From SIG603 sp963621245 (GTDB lineage: Bacteria; Bacillota; Clostridia; Oscillospirales; Acutalibacteraceae): a stretch of 60,377 bases of DNA. Positions 17,139 to 25,660 of the stretch are shown here, piece by piece. Each line of letters begins with the position of its first letter. The first letter of the stretch is position 1. The stretch spans positions 1 to 60,377 of the forward strand of contig CAVFCW010000014.1 in NCBI GenBank assembly GCA_963621245.1. Reading direction: 5' to 3'. The position numbers and the translations under genes were made by a program. The notes under the pieces were generated by a model, which was not told the DNA's origin, made no database searches, and saw only the letters and a list, made by a program, of their open reading frames with translations.

Positions 17139-18560
17139 TTAGAATCTGAAGTAGAGGAAAACATTGTTTGTTGTATCGACAAGAAGAATACTTACGACCA
17201 CGAGCAACACAAGGCAGCCTGCCAGTGCGCTGAATCTGCCGACGGCATAAACCGTGGGATTCTTGTTGTCAAGGACAAAGCTTTTAATCTTCGGCAGTAC
17301 CGGCATAGAGATTATCATTGCCGCAAGCACGAGGAAAAGATTGTCTTTCATATTTGAGAAAACAACCATATCGAAGAACGGCGCTTTATTTACGATCATA
17401 TTTATTCCCGTTATGTTGAGGAAGAACTGACCGAGCTGTTTCAAGTCCTCAAACTTGAAGATGCCGAATCCGATAACGATTATAAGCTTTGAATAGATGT
17501 GCTTCCACCAAACCGGCCACTTCTTCAAGACCTTCTTGCCGAGCTTCTGCTCGAAGAAGATCCAGCCGCCGAAATAAAGACCCCAGATGATGTAGTTCCA
17601 GGCGGCGCCGTGCCACATTCCTGTGCAGAACCAAACAAGGAAAAGTCCGAGATACTTTCTCGGCTTGCCGAAAATCGGAATGTAGAGAAGGTAATCTCTG
17701 AAGAAAGAACCGAGAGAGATGTGCCATCTCTGCCAGAACTCTGCAATGGTTTGGCAAGCAAACGGATGCGTGAAGTTCTCGTCAAAGTGGAATCCGAACA
17801 TTCTGCCGAGTCCGATTGCAATATCGGAGTAACCGCTGAAGTCAAAATAAACATAGAGCGAATAGACTATAACGGTGTACCATGTACCGATAACCGATAC
17901 GCTCGAAATATCAGTGCCGAAAAATGTATCGACTATTGAGTTTAAGTTGTTGGCAAGAATAACTTTCTTTGCAAGACCCTGAATAACTCTCATGGCGCCC
18001 TCGCACAAATCGTTCACGCTTACGGTTCTGTGATCGATTTCGTCCTCGATAACGCTGTATCTGACGATAGGGCCGGCTATGAGCTGTGGGAAGAGCGAGA
18101 GGTAAAGCAAAAACTTGTAGTAATGCTTCTGAACTCTGACCGCATCCCAGTAGCAGTCCACAATATAAGAGATTGCCTGGAATGTGAAGAACGAAATGCC
18201 TATCGGCAATGTTATGTTTGGCACGGGGATATTCGCTCTGAAAAGCGCATTGAGGTTCTCGACAAAGAATCCCGTGTATTTAAACACAAGAAGTAAGGCA
18301 ATATCGACAACCACACCGAACGTGACCATCCATTTGGACAAAACCTTGCCCCGATACTTCCCTATTTGTAGTCCTATAAACCAGTTGAACGCCGAGCTGA
18401 ATATGAGAAGCAAAACCCAAGTCGGTTCGCCCCATGCATAGAAAAGCACGGAGAAAACGCAAAGAACAATATTCTTTGCCTTTAGCTTTTTGGCACACAG
18501 ATAGCAGATTATGCATACCGGCAAAAAGCAGTAAATGAAAAACAGATCCGCAAAAACCAT
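17139..18560 (-). CDS. MBOAT-family membrane O-acyltransferase
   Basis: A protein of 473 residues with about eleven hydrophobic segments. It carries the AlgI/DltB family blocks LPIGISFFTFQAISYIVD, YFDFSGYSDIAIGLG, FWQRWHISL and the catalytic His in TGMWHGAAWNYIIWG. It transfers acyl groups across the cytoplasmic membrane. It is the first gene of the operon with DHHW, FkbH-like and ACP genes, 14 nt before the DHHW gene, with its own sigma-A promoter. Confidence 0.94.
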   Translation of the reverse strand: MVFADLFFIYCFLPVCIICYLCAKKLKAKNIVLCVFSVLFYAWGEPTWVLLLIFSSAFNWFIGLQIGKYRGKVLSKWMVTFGVVVDIALLLVFKYTGFFVENLNALFRANIPVPNITLPIGISFFTFQAISYIVDCYWDAVRVQKHYYKFLLYLSLFPQLIAGPIVRYSVIEDEIDHRTVSVNDLCEGAMRVIQGLAKKVILANNLNSIVDTFFGTDISSVSVIGTWYTVIVYSLYVYFDFSGYSDIAIGLGRMFGFHFDENFTHPFACQTIAEFWQRWHISLGSFFRDYLLYIPIFGKPRKYLGLFLVWFCTGMWHGAAWNYIIWGLYFGGWIFFEQKLGKKVLKKWPVWWKHIYSKLIIVIGFGIFKFEDLKQLGQFFLNITGINMIVNKAPFFDMVVFSNMKDNLFLVLAAMIISMPVLPKIKSFVLDNKNPTVYAVGRFSALAGCLVLLVVVSILLVDTTNNVFLYFRF

Positions 18561-18646
18561 TTTTTATTTCCTCAATCTAATCAATAGGATTAAGACGCAA
18601 CTTTTTCTGCACTTAACCTAAATTTGCCCATATTAACGCAAATTAC

Positions 18647-18675
18647 ATTTTATATCAATAAGCGGTATCAGTCAA
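18647..18675 (-). promoter_or_regulatory. Sigma-A promoter of the MBOAT-DHHW-FkbH-ACP operon
   Basis: On the minus strand: TTGACT (18670-18675), 17 bp, TAAAAT (18647-18652). The leader is about 80 nt. Confidence 0.8.
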
Positions 18676-18730
18676 GCGTATTAAAGCCAACAAAATGCAA
18701 AATCCGTTATTATGTAAATCAGATTTGCCG

Positions 18731-18760
18731 TTGCTAACCAAAGCCACCTTGTGCTACAAT
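18731..18760 (+). promoter_or_regulatory. Sigma-A promoter of ddh
   Basis: TTGCTA, 18 bp, TACAAT (18755-18760), about 40 nt before the ddh start. Confidence 0.75.
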
Positions 18761-18801
18761 GGAATTGTATTTTATGTCATACCAAAGAAAGGATGTTTCA
18801 C

Positions 18802-19776
18802 ATGATAAGAATCGGAATTATCGGCTACGGCAACTTGGGTCGTGGTGTGGAAAAAGCAGTCAATGCGGCAAGCGACATGGAGCTTAAGGCGGTTTTCACA
18901 AGAAGAGATCCTTCTTCACTCAAAATCAAGAGTGAAAACGTTCCCGTGCTTCACATTGACGACGCAAAGAAGATGCAGGGAGAAATCGACGTTATGATTC
19001 TCTGCGGAGGAAGTGCAACGGATTTACCCAAACAGGGCCCCAAATTCGCAGAAATGTTCAACACAATCGACTCTTTCGACACTCACGCAAAAATCCCCGA
19101 GTACTTTGCAAGCGTTGACGCATCGGCAAAAAAAGGCGGAAACGTATCTGTTATATCCGTCGGTTGGGATCCGGGAATGTTCTCACTTCAGAGACTTTTG
19201 GCGGGTTGCGTTCTCCCAAACGGCAAGGACTACACCTTCTGGGGCAGAGGCGTTTCTCAGGGACACTCCGACGCCATCCGCAGAATTGAGGGCGTTCAGG
19301 ACGCAAGACAGTACACCGTTCCCGTTCCCGAGGCAATCGAGGCTGTAAGAAACGGCGAAAACCCCGAGCTCAGCACACGTCAGAAGCACACAAGAGAGTG
19401 CTACGTTGTCGCAAAGCCGGGCGCAGACCTCAAGAAAATCGAAGAAGAAATTAAAACCATGCCGAACTACTTCTCCGATTACGACACAACCGTAACCTTT
19501 ATCTCTCAGGAGGAGTTAAACGAGAAGCACGCGGGCATTCCCCACGGCGGTTTCGTCATTCGTTCGGGAAACACGGGCGAGAACAAGCACATAATCGAAT
19601 ATTCTCTCAAGCTTGATTCCAACCCCGAGTTTACTTCAAGCGTTCTCACGGCTTACGCAAGAGCCGCCTACAAACTCTCAAAAGAGGGCAAGAGCGGAGC
19701 TATGAGCGTATTTGACATTGCTCCCGCTTATCTCTCTCCGCTTTCGGGCGAAGAACTCAGAAGAACACTTCTCTGA
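18802..19776 (+). CDS. ddh: meso-Diaminopimelate D-dehydrogenase
   Basis: A protein of 324 residues. The Rossmann motif GIIGYGNLGRGVEKA, VISVGWDPGMFSLQR and FWGRGVSQGHSDAIRR are characteristic. It makes meso-DAP from tetrahydrodipicolinate by NADPH-dependent reductive amination, the one-step branch of lysine and peptidoglycan synthesis. The start is chosen at the ATG with AAAGGATG upstream. An upstream in-frame ATG overlaps the -10 box and is rejected. It is monocistronic. Confidence 0.95.
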   Translation: MIRIGIIGYGNLGRGVEKAVNAASDMELKAVFTRRDPSSLKIKSENVPVLHIDDAKKMQGEIDVMILCGGSATDLPKQGPKFAEMFNTIDSFDTHAKIPEYFASVDASAKKGGNVSVISVGWDPGMFSLQRLLAGCVLPNGKDYTFWGRGVSQGHSDAIRRIEGVQDARQYTVPVPEAIEAVRNGENPELSTRQKHTRECYVVAKPGADLKKIEEEIKTMPNYFSDYDTTVTFISQEELNEKHAGIPHGGFVIRSGNTGENKHIIEYSLKLDSNPEFTSSVLTAYARAAYKLSKEGKSGAMSVFDIAPAYLSPLSGEELRRTLL

Positions 19777-19816
19777 TTTTAAAAATCACTTCAAAAATCC
19801 GCCGCAAGGCGCAAAA

Positions 19817-19845
19817 AACGGTGCTCAAACGAGCACCGTTAATTT
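19817..19845. terminator. Bidirectional terminator after ddh
   Basis: A 10-bp perfect stem (AACGGTGCTC with GAGCACCGTT), loop AAAC, with an A-run before and TTTTTT after. It serves ddh and the converging gene at 19847-20956. Confidence 0.88.
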
Positions 19846-19846
19846 T

Positions 19847-20956
19847 TTACTTATCGTTCAGAACATCATTGAGAAGTGCGTCAATGTCCTTTGTATCGTA
19901 GGAAGAAATATCCTTCTTCGGTGCGGGACGGCTTGGTCTCTGTGTGTTCTGCGGACGGCTCTGAGTCGGTCTTGACTGCTGAGGTCTCTGATTTGATGCA
20001 GACGGTCTTCTGTTGTTAACTGCCGCACTCGGTCTTACGGGTGCATCAGAAGAACGTGAAGTCTGCTGGGGACGCTGTGCGCTCTGCTGCGGACGAGCCT
20101 GCTGAGGTCTCTGCTGCTTAACGGGTCTCTGAGCTGTTCTGCCCTTAGCGGAAACATAAGCGTAGTTATCGTCGTAAGAATACGGATCGCCCGAGCGTCT
20201 GCCTCTTGAGCCCTGTGCGTTCATCGCATTGTCTCTTGAAGCGTTGCCGACTGTCTCGTAAATTTCCTCGACGTCGGACTTATCGCGAGCCTTGGAGGCT
20301 ATCGACCAAACGATAACAGAAAGAATGCCGACTACGCCGACTGCAATGAGGATAATTCCGAGAATGGAGAACGAGCTGATTCCGCCACCCTTGCTGTTCT
20401 TAACCTGACCGATGGTCTGGTAGTTATCGCTCTTGCTTGCCTCGGATGTGCCTGCGGCAGGAGATGTTGAAGCAGACGGTGTGGCTGTTGCCTTTGTAAG
20501 TCTGCCAACAGTCGTGGAAGAAGAGGAAGAAGAGGAAGATGACGCAGTGGAATCGGAAGAAGATGATGTGGAATTATTTGTGCTTGACGAAGAACTGCTG
20601 TTATTGGAGCCGTTGTTCGTGTTTGTATTTCCGCTATCGCTGTTTCCGCCGTTATCGGGATAATAGTCCGTGCTGTCACCGCCGTTATTATCGGGGCTTA
20701 AATCATCTATATTGTCGTTCCCGCCGTCATAACCCTTGTAATCGCCATTGGTGCCCTCATCGTCGAGGTCCTGTCCGGCAAACTCTCCCGTGTCTGGCTG
20801 ACTGCTGTAATCATAATCGTCATTGGGGTCGCTGTAATATGTCTCGTCGTCTGTGGAATCGGCATAGTAATCATCGGCAAATGCCACCATGCTCATGCCT
20901 GAGAATACCATAAGCGCCGCCATAACCAATGCTGTTAATTTGTTTCTTTTTTTCAT
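19847..20956 (-). CDS. Secreted/membrane Asp-Tyr-Ser-rich protein, unknown
   Basis: About 369 residues from the ATG preceded by AAGGGATG. A signal peptide is cleaved near AFA-DDYYADS. Next come an acidic Asp/Tyr-rich region, a Ser/Asn-rich low-complexity stretch and one transmembrane helix at about residues 200-225. A cytoplasmic tail of Arg-Pro-Gln-Gln repeats follows. The plan (acidic outer domain, helix, basic inner tail) is shared with the genes at 22877-23473 and 52577-53866, so the three look like one local family. Function unknown. A cell-surface role is inferred. Confidence 0.75.
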   Translation of the reverse strand: MKKRNKLTALVMAALMVFSGMSMVAFADDYYADSTDDETYYSDPNDDYDYSSQPDTGEFAGQDLDDEGTNGDYKGYDGGNDNIDDLSPDNNGGDSTDYYPDNGGNSDSGNTNTNNGSNNSSSSSSTNNSTSSSSDSTASSSSSSSSSTTVGRLTKATATPSASTSPAAGTSEASKSDNYQTIGQVKNSKGGGISSFSILGIILIAVGVVGILSVIVWSIASKARDKSDVEEIYETVGNASRDNAMNAQGSRGRRSGDPYSYDDNYAYVSAKGRTAQRPVKQQRPQQARPQQSAQRPQQTSRSSDAPVRPSAAVNNRRPSASNQRPQQSRPTQSRPQNTQRPSRPAPKKDISSYDTKDIDALLNDVLNDK

Positions 20957-21082
20957 AATAATCATCCCTTTTTTGCTAAGCCGTAAGTATGACTTTTTGT
21001 CTTCCGAAATCATATTTTAGCACAGAAGACATTATTATTCAATATAGTTTATAGTGATAGTTTTGAAGATATATCACTTTTT

Positions 21083-21130
21083 TAAAAACAAACAGGATAC
21101 CGAAGAAACGCCTGAGGTCTGTCGGTATCC
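21083..21130 (-). terminator. Terminator of the M23 peptidase gene
   Basis: A 9-bp stem (GGATACCGA with TCGGTATCC) with a T-rich minus-strand tail (GTTTGTTTTT). Confidence 0.75.
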
Positions 21131-21177
21131 CGCTTTTAATCCGCTTGGGATTATCTGTCTTTCAAAAGCTTAAATTA

Positions 21178-22587
21178 TCAGAGGTAAGCCTGAGCGTCAA
21201 CTCTTGAACCCCACTGGTAAAGCTCAAAGTGAAGGTGCGGGCCTGTTGTGTTACCCGTAAGTCCGACATAACCGATAACCTGTCCCGCCGTAACGTATTC
21301 GCCCGGTGAAACAATAATCGAGCTCATGTGAGCGTAACGTGTGGAGAACTCATCGTTATGGTAGATAAGAACGTAGTAACCCCAGCTGTAACCCCACTCG
21401 TCGGTGTCGTTTACGGCAGAAACGGTTCCGTCCGCAGCCGCAACAATAGCCGTGCCATAGCTTGCAGCAAAGTCTGTGCCGTAGTGGCCCTCATATCCGC
21501 CGTAACCTGCCGAGATGTAAACATATCCCGGGCACGGGCATGTGAGGTAAAGACCGCCGTCATAGTTGTTTGAACCGCCGTTATCGGAATTTCCGCTGTC
21601 GTCTGTATTCGAACTGTCATCGGTATTTGAGCCGTTGTCGTCATCGTCGATAACAACATCCTCATCCGTGCTATCGGAACTATCTGAGCTATCAGAACTG
21701 TCGGAGCTGTTTGAATCTTCGTCGGCATTTCCGCTGTCATCATCAGAAGATGTGTCGGCAGTCTTCTTATCGTCGCTCGAAGAACTGCTGTTTGATGTCG
21801 GCTGAGCTGTCGGAGCGGCAGTCGGCTCGGGTGTTGCCATTGCGGCAATCATCTCGGCATAAAGCTGATCCGCATAAGCGTTAGCCTCGTCAAGCGAGGA
21901 GTTAGCCTCTGCACGCTTGTTTGCAAGCTCTGTCAAAGCTTCCTGATTTTCGCTATAGAGCGTGTTGATCTCTTCTGTCTTGTCCTCAAGTGTAACCTTG
22001 AGCTCGGCAACCTCTTTTTTCTTGGACTTAAGCTCGCTTCTTGTGTCCTTGGTTGCCTCCATGAACTCGTTCATCTTCTCCATGAGCTCGTTGTCGTGCT
22101 TTGAAACGCTCTGCATGGTCTGAAGTTTCATCATGTAGTCGGAATAAGAATCGGCATTGAGAAGAATTTCAAGTGTTCCGACAGAGCCTGTCTTGTAGAT
22201 AGCTTTAATTCTCTCTTTGAAAAGTGCCAATGTGTCGGCATACTCTTCCTCTGCCGCACTGAGCTTCTCGTTAAGCTCCTTTATGCTTGTATCAAGCTCC
22301 TCAATATCGGAGTTTGCCGCCGCAATCTGCTTGGAGATTGACTGAAGCTGTTCCTCCAAAAGCTCGGCTTTTGCGTTTGCGTCTGCCGTCTCGGAATCGA
22401 GTGCGTCAATCTGAGCCTGAATATCAGCCTGCTCCTGTTCGAGAGCTGCCTGATCGGCTGCAATATCATCAACGCTGCGGGTTTCGTCTGCCGAAGCCGT
22501 CGGAGCGGAATACACAAAGCTTGTGGCAAAAATTACCGCACTCATAAGAAACGCGGATAATTTTCTTTTGTTATTTTTCAATTTCAT
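21178..22587 (-). CDS. Peptidoglycan hydrolase activator/endopeptidase, coiled coil plus M23 (LytM)
   Basis: A protein of 469 residues. It has a signal peptide (1-33), a long coiled coil of PcsB/EnvC type (about 38-245) and a Ser/Asp-rich linker with repeated SSDSSD (about 265-340). The C-terminal M23 domain has GHYGTDFAA, YAHM and GPHLHFE, the zinc ligands of an active LytM endopeptidase. It likely cuts peptide cross-links, or controls other hydrolases, during division. The acidic linker is unusually long. Confidence 0.9.
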   Translation of the reverse strand: MKLKNNKRKLSAFLMSAVIFATSFVYSAPTASADETRSVDDIAADQAALEQEQADIQAQIDALDSETADANAKAELLEEQLQSISKQIAAANSDIEELDTSIKELNEKLSAAEEEYADTLALFKERIKAIYKTGSVGTLEILLNADSYSDYMMKLQTMQSVSKHDNELMEKMNEFMEATKDTRSELKSKKKEVAELKVTLEDKTEEINTLYSENQEALTELANKRAEANSSLDEANAYADQLYAEMIAAMATPEPTAAPTAQPTSNSSSSSDDKKTADTSSDDDSGNADEDSNSSDSSDSSDSSDSTDEDVVIDDDDNGSNTDDSSNTDDSGNSDNGGSNNYDGGLYLTCPCPGYVYISAGYGGYEGHYGTDFAASYGTAIVAAADGTVSAVNDTDEWGYSWGYYVLIYHNDEFSTRYAHMSSIIVSPGEYVTAGQVIGYVGLTGNTTGPHLHFELYQWGSRVDAQAYL

Positions 22588-22769
22588 AAAATTACCTCTT
22601 TTTCTGTATTTCTATGCTAAAAGCTCAAAAATAAGCTTAGAGATATCAATAGTTTGTTTTCGGTCGCTTTATTCAACATTAACATTTTAAAGGTACATGC
22701 CCTATTTATTTTTCTTTAAAAGAAATTTGCAACTATTTTGCAAGGGCAAAAAGCTTGCAAAACGAGCAA

Positions 22770-22794
22770 AAAACGGCTTTAAAAAGCCGTTTTT
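22770..22794 (-). terminator. Terminator of the 22877-23473 gene
   Basis: A stem of AAAACGGCTTT with AAAGCCGTTTT and a T-rich minus-strand tail. Confidence 0.8.
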
Positions 22795-22876
22795 CTTACT
22801 AAACCACCGTCAAACGGCAAAGCCGCCGCTTTTCGGTATTTTGTTCTGTTTCCCGCCAAAATTCCTCCAAAATCGA

Positions 22877-23473
22877 TTAAAGCTCGTCGTAATCGTCAAA
22901 ATTCTTCGGATCTTTCACGTAGCCGCTCGTAAAAACAAGCTTGGGCTTCTTCTTGGCGCGTCTTCTCTCCTTTTTGTCTCTGATGCTCGCAAATATGGCG
23001 TAAACGATTATCAGCAAAACGGATATCAAAACGAAAATCCACATAACAACGCCGACGACATTAGTGCTCTTTTTGCTTTGTCCCGTCTGCTTAGCGTTAT
23101 CCGTAAAAGTTTTTTCCGTCGGCTCGCTTGTCGCCGTGGTGGTTAAACCGTTCGAACCCGAAGCGACTCCCGTTCTTCCTGCGCCGGCCGTGTCGGCGCT
23201 TTCGCTTTGACTGCTTGTTTCGTCCGAATTGTCGGCATAATAATCGCCGTCGCCCGTATCGGTTGTGTCGTCCGTGTAATCGTTATTGTCATCGTCGGAG
23301 TAATAATCCCCCGTTGTTTCGTCAGTGATGTTATATCCGACAGTTTCGCCCTCATCGTTTGTCGTGTCGGCAAAGCAAACATTTGAGAATACCAAGCTTA
23401 TAAAAACCGCACACGCAATTAAAATCACACTGAAAAAGCGTGTAAATTTCAGATTATTCTTCTTATTTTTCAA
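22877..23473 (-). CDS. Secreted/membrane acidic protein, 198 aa, unknown
   Basis: A TTG start lies 7 nt after AAGGAG. The signal peptide (to about residue 35) is followed by a short acidic Asp/Tyr/Thr region, a transmembrane helix at about 138-162, and a strongly basic cytoplasmic tail (KKERRRAKKKPK) that ends acidic. Same architecture as the proteins at 19847 and 52577. Unknown function. Confidence 0.72.
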   Translation of the reverse strand: MKNKKNNLKFTRFFSVILIACAVFISLVFSNVCFADTTNDEGETVGYNITDETTGDYYSDDDNNDYTDDTTDTGDGDYYADNSDETSSQSESADTAGAGRTGVASGSNGLTTTATSEPTEKTFTDNAKQTGQSKKSTNVVGVVMWIFVLISVLLIIVYAIFASIRDKKERRRAKKKPKLVFTSGYVKDPKNFDDYDEL

Positions 23474-23557
23474 GATGTATCTCCTTATTTTTCGGTTGCT
23501 TTATTTTATCACCAAGTGTAAATTTTATCAACCGTAAGTGGAAAATGCGCGTCAAAC

Positions 23558-24331
23558 TCAGTCTTTTTCGCCTCTCACCGCATAGACATCGTACCTCACA
23601 GCTTTTCTCTCGACGGAATAAGTTGGCTCAAGCCCAGCCAAAAATTTACTTTCGGGCGGTCTCTTTACGACAATTTTCTTCGGGTTTGCCGAAAAAGCCG
23701 CTTTCATAATCTCTTCCTCGTCATCGCACGGCTTTTCTATCGTGTGCAGAACCTGCATTTTGTTTTTGGCCTCGGCACTCTTCTTCTTTTCGGGAAACAT
23801 TGGGTCAAGATAGATTAAATCCGGCAAATAGCCGATTTTTTCCGCAAGCTCTTTGCTGTCACCGACTGAAAGCGTCATTCTCTCGGCAATATTCTTTAGT
23901 TTCGGATCTTTTTTCGCACGGATAAGTGCGTCCTTCAGAAGCAAAGCCGTAATCGGATTATGCTCGAACATCTCCACACGGTAGCCTGCCGCCGCCAGAA
24001 TAAACGAATCCTCGCCGAGGCCAGCCGTAAAATCCACAGCTCGACCATCCTTTTCAGGCTTTGCCGCCTTTAAGATTATCTCGTGCGCCAAGTGGCCGCC
24101 GCCAACTCTTTTGAGCAAGGGGATAAAATCCCCTTTGAGTGTTTTTCCGCCGCTTACAAAAGAAATTCCCGTTTTATCGGCAACAAAATATTTTGACTCC
24201 TTGCCATTCGGAACCTCGTTTAAAAGCGGCACGCCGAAATCTCTCGCTATTTTTTTCGCTCTGTCGGTATCAACTTTTTTGCCGAGTATCACAACAGCAT
24301 CTATTTGATTTGCTTTATTTGATTTATCCAA
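23558..24331 (-). CDS. rsmJ: 16S rRNA (guanine1516-N2)-methyltransferase RsmJ-like
   Basis: About 257 residues from a TTG with GGAG 7 nt upstream. An in-frame ATG eight codons earlier has no ribosome binding site. The SAM-binding motif VDFTAGLGEDSFILAA and the catalytic segment LIYLDPMFPEKKKSA match RsmJ. It methylates G1516 in the 30S decoding region. It is placed alone between the acidic surface protein and the peptide array. Confidence 0.85.
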   Translation of the reverse strand: MDKSNKANQIDAVVILGKKVDTDRAKKIARDFGVPLLNEVPNGKESKYFVADKTGISFVSGGKTLKGDFIPLLKRVGGGHLAHEIILKAAKPEKDGRAVDFTAGLGEDSFILAAAGYRVEMFEHNPITALLLKDALIRAKKDPKLKNIAERMTLSVGDSKELAEKIGYLPDLIYLDPMFPEKKKSAEAKNKMQVLHTIEKPCDDEEEIMKAAFSANPKKIVVKRPPESKFLAGLEPTYSVERKAVRYDVYAVRGEKD

Positions 24332-24400
24332 ATTGTTTCTCCGTTTCAACACCACATATTTTAAAATATATTTTACCGCATTTTTCTCTTTGCCGCAAAC

Positions 24401-24427
24401 AAAAAACTCCGACTCTCACGAGTCGGA
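24401..24427 (-). terminator. Terminator of the seven-peptide array
   Basis: A 7-bp stem (TCCGACT with AGTCGGA) followed on the minus strand by TTTTTTG, about 60 nt past the last peptide gene. Confidence 0.82.
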
Positions 24428-24484
24428 ATTTCTTGCATTGTATATGAGGTGTGTGTGATAAAGATGTGATCCTAAATTAATGTA

Positions 24485-24631
24485 TCAGTCGTAGAGCGTT
24501 ACGATAGCACTGCCGACATTTACATACATGAGATGATGCTTTCTTTTTGAGCCGTCATCCTTTACGGCTGTGATAGTAGCCGCATTCTTTGTCTTAGAAG
24601 AATTCAAAAGAAATTCTGTGAATTTTTTCAT
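24485..24631 (-). CDS. YVNVG-family peptide 7, 48 aa
   Basis: Last gene of the array. GAGGGATG lies before the ATG. The N-terminal half MKKFTEFLLNSSKTKNAAT resembles peptide 4. The C-terminus has LMYVNVGSAIVTLYD, the shared core of this array. No signal peptide, no Cys. Confidence 0.75.
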   Translation of the reverse strand: MKKFTEFLLNSSKTKNAATITAVKDDGSKRKHHLMYVNVGSAIVTLYD

Positions 24632-24663
24632 ATTGCATCCCTCTTTCTCATCGCCGATTAAAA

Positions 24664-24816
24664 TTATCTGACGATATATGTTATATATCCTCCAGGGGAA
24701 ACATAAGGCATTCTTACGTTACCGCTCGCCGAACGGGGCATACTTGATTCTATAAACTTCAAGAAAAAGCCTCTTTTGTTCTGCTTTGAGGAATTTGCTT
24801 TCTTGTTTTCGGTCAT
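24664..24816 (-). CDS. YVNVG-family peptide 6, 50 aa
   Basis: The start overlaps the stop of peptide 5 (TGATTATG), so it is probably coupled. A Lys/Asn/Ser-rich N-terminus (MTENKKANSS) is followed by a hydrophobic FFLKFIESSMP stretch and the C-terminal MPYVSPGGYITYIVR, a divergent version of the YVNVGG core. Confidence 0.72.
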   Translation of the reverse strand: MTENKKANSSKQNKRGFFLKFIESSMPRSASGNVRMPYVSPGGYITYIVR

Positions 24817-24818
24817 AA

Positions 24819-24974
24819 TCAGCCGATAATGTATGTCATTCCGCCGCCTGCGTTGACATAGAGCATTCTCTGGTTCTTTTTGGGAGAAGCAGGCATCATC
24901 ATCTCGCCGAATGTATCGATAAAGCTCTTCTTGTTCTCGTTCTTCTTTACTGTATTCTTCTTATTGTTAATCAT
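24819..24974 (-). CDS. YVNVG-family peptide 5, 51 aa
   Basis: AGAAGGTATAAGTT precedes the ATG. Lys/Asn-rich N-terminus, middle KSFIDTFGEMMMPAS, C-terminus MLYVNAGGGMTYIIG. It is most similar to peptide 6 in the middle and C-terminal parts (SF-x-F and Gly-rich tail). Confidence 0.74.
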   Translation of the reverse strand: MINNKKNTVKKNENKKSFIDTFGEMMMPASPKKNQRMLYVNAGGGMTYIIG

Positions 24975-25021
24975 AACTTATACCTTCTTACTCTTTCTTT
25001 TTGGTTTGTGTTTTATTTAAA

Positions 25022-25162
25022 TTACTTGTAGAACTTGCTGTCCGGGCAAAGTGTTACAATGCCGTCGCCTACATTAACATACATAAAGTGTCTCTTCTTT
25101 GAAGACTTTGTGTCTGCTGTTCTTGTTGCGTCTGTTAAAAACTTTACTGCCTTTTTCATCAT
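25022..25162 (-). CDS. YVNVG-family peptide 4, 46 aa
   Basis: AGAGAGAAG lies upstream of two adjacent ATG codons, and the first is annotated. N-terminus MMKKAVKFLTDATRTADT, C-terminus FMYVNVGDGIVTLCP plus SKFYK. Close to peptide 7 in layout. The single Cys lies after the core. Confidence 0.74.
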   Translation of the reverse strand: MMKKAVKFLTDATRTADTKSSKKRHFMYVNVGDGIVTLCPDSKFYK

Positions 25163-25217
25163 TATTTTTCTTCTCTCTTCTTTACCTTTTCCTAATAAGA
25201 TTTAATTTAATTTTTAA

Positions 25218-25385
25218 TTAAACCTCGATCGGCATTACAGCGCCTGCAATGTTGACATATACAATCTTGCGGCTCTTTGCCTCAGGTGCCGGAATATCGT
25301 TTTCTACTGCGCTTCTTCTTGCAACAGCCTTTCTTGCTCTCTCATTTTCAAGATTTGTTGTGAATATTGTCATAGGTCTTAACAT
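25218..25385 (-). CDS. YVNVG-family peptide 3, 55 aa
   Basis: GAAAGGAATTGATATT precedes the ATG. Starts MLRPMTIFTTNLENER, carries VENDIPAPEA in the middle, and ends IVYVNIAGAVMPIEV. It is aligned over its whole length with peptide 2, so the two are recent duplicates with many substitutions, as expected under protein-level selection. Confidence 0.78.
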   Translation of the reverse strand: MLRPMTIFTTNLENERARKAVARRSAVENDIPAPEAKSRKIVYVNIAGAVMPIEV

Positions 25386-25443
25386 AATATCAATTCCTTT
25401 CGTACTTGCTTTCTTTCTCTTTGTTTCTTTCTTTTTGCTTTCT

Positions 25444-25608
25444 TTAAGCGTTGATTGCTGTGATAACTCCGCCTACGTTTACATATACGAGGTTTTTGTT
25501 TCTTGCCTCGGGAGCGGGGATGTCGTTCTCAAGAGCTGTTCTCACTGCGGTCTTCTTCATCTTTGCGTTCTTGAGGTTTGTTGTATATATTGTCATGGGC
25601 TTAATCAT
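25444..25608 (-). CDS. YVNVG-family peptide 2, 54 aa
   Basis: AAAGGAATAAAACATT precedes the ATG. Starts MIKPMTIYTTNLKNAK, with a middle LENDIPAPEA and C-terminus LVYVNVGGVITAINA. The N-terminal TIYTTNLKNA is nearly identical to the peptides at 55399-55551 and 54599-54751, linking this array to the TTGTCC-regulated block. Confidence 0.8.
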   Translation of the reverse strand: MIKPMTIYTTNLKNAKMKKTAVRTALENDIPAPEARNKNLVYVNVGGVITAINA

Positions 25609-25660
25609 AATGTTTTATTCCTTTCGTTCTCTTGTTCTTTCTTGTTTTTTTCTTTCTCTC

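Noticed and set aside
22697..23146. A 149-codon plus-strand frame opposite the acidic membrane protein.
   Set aside because: No ribosome binding site. It is antisense to a gene with signal peptide, helix and tail, and crosses that gene's terminator.
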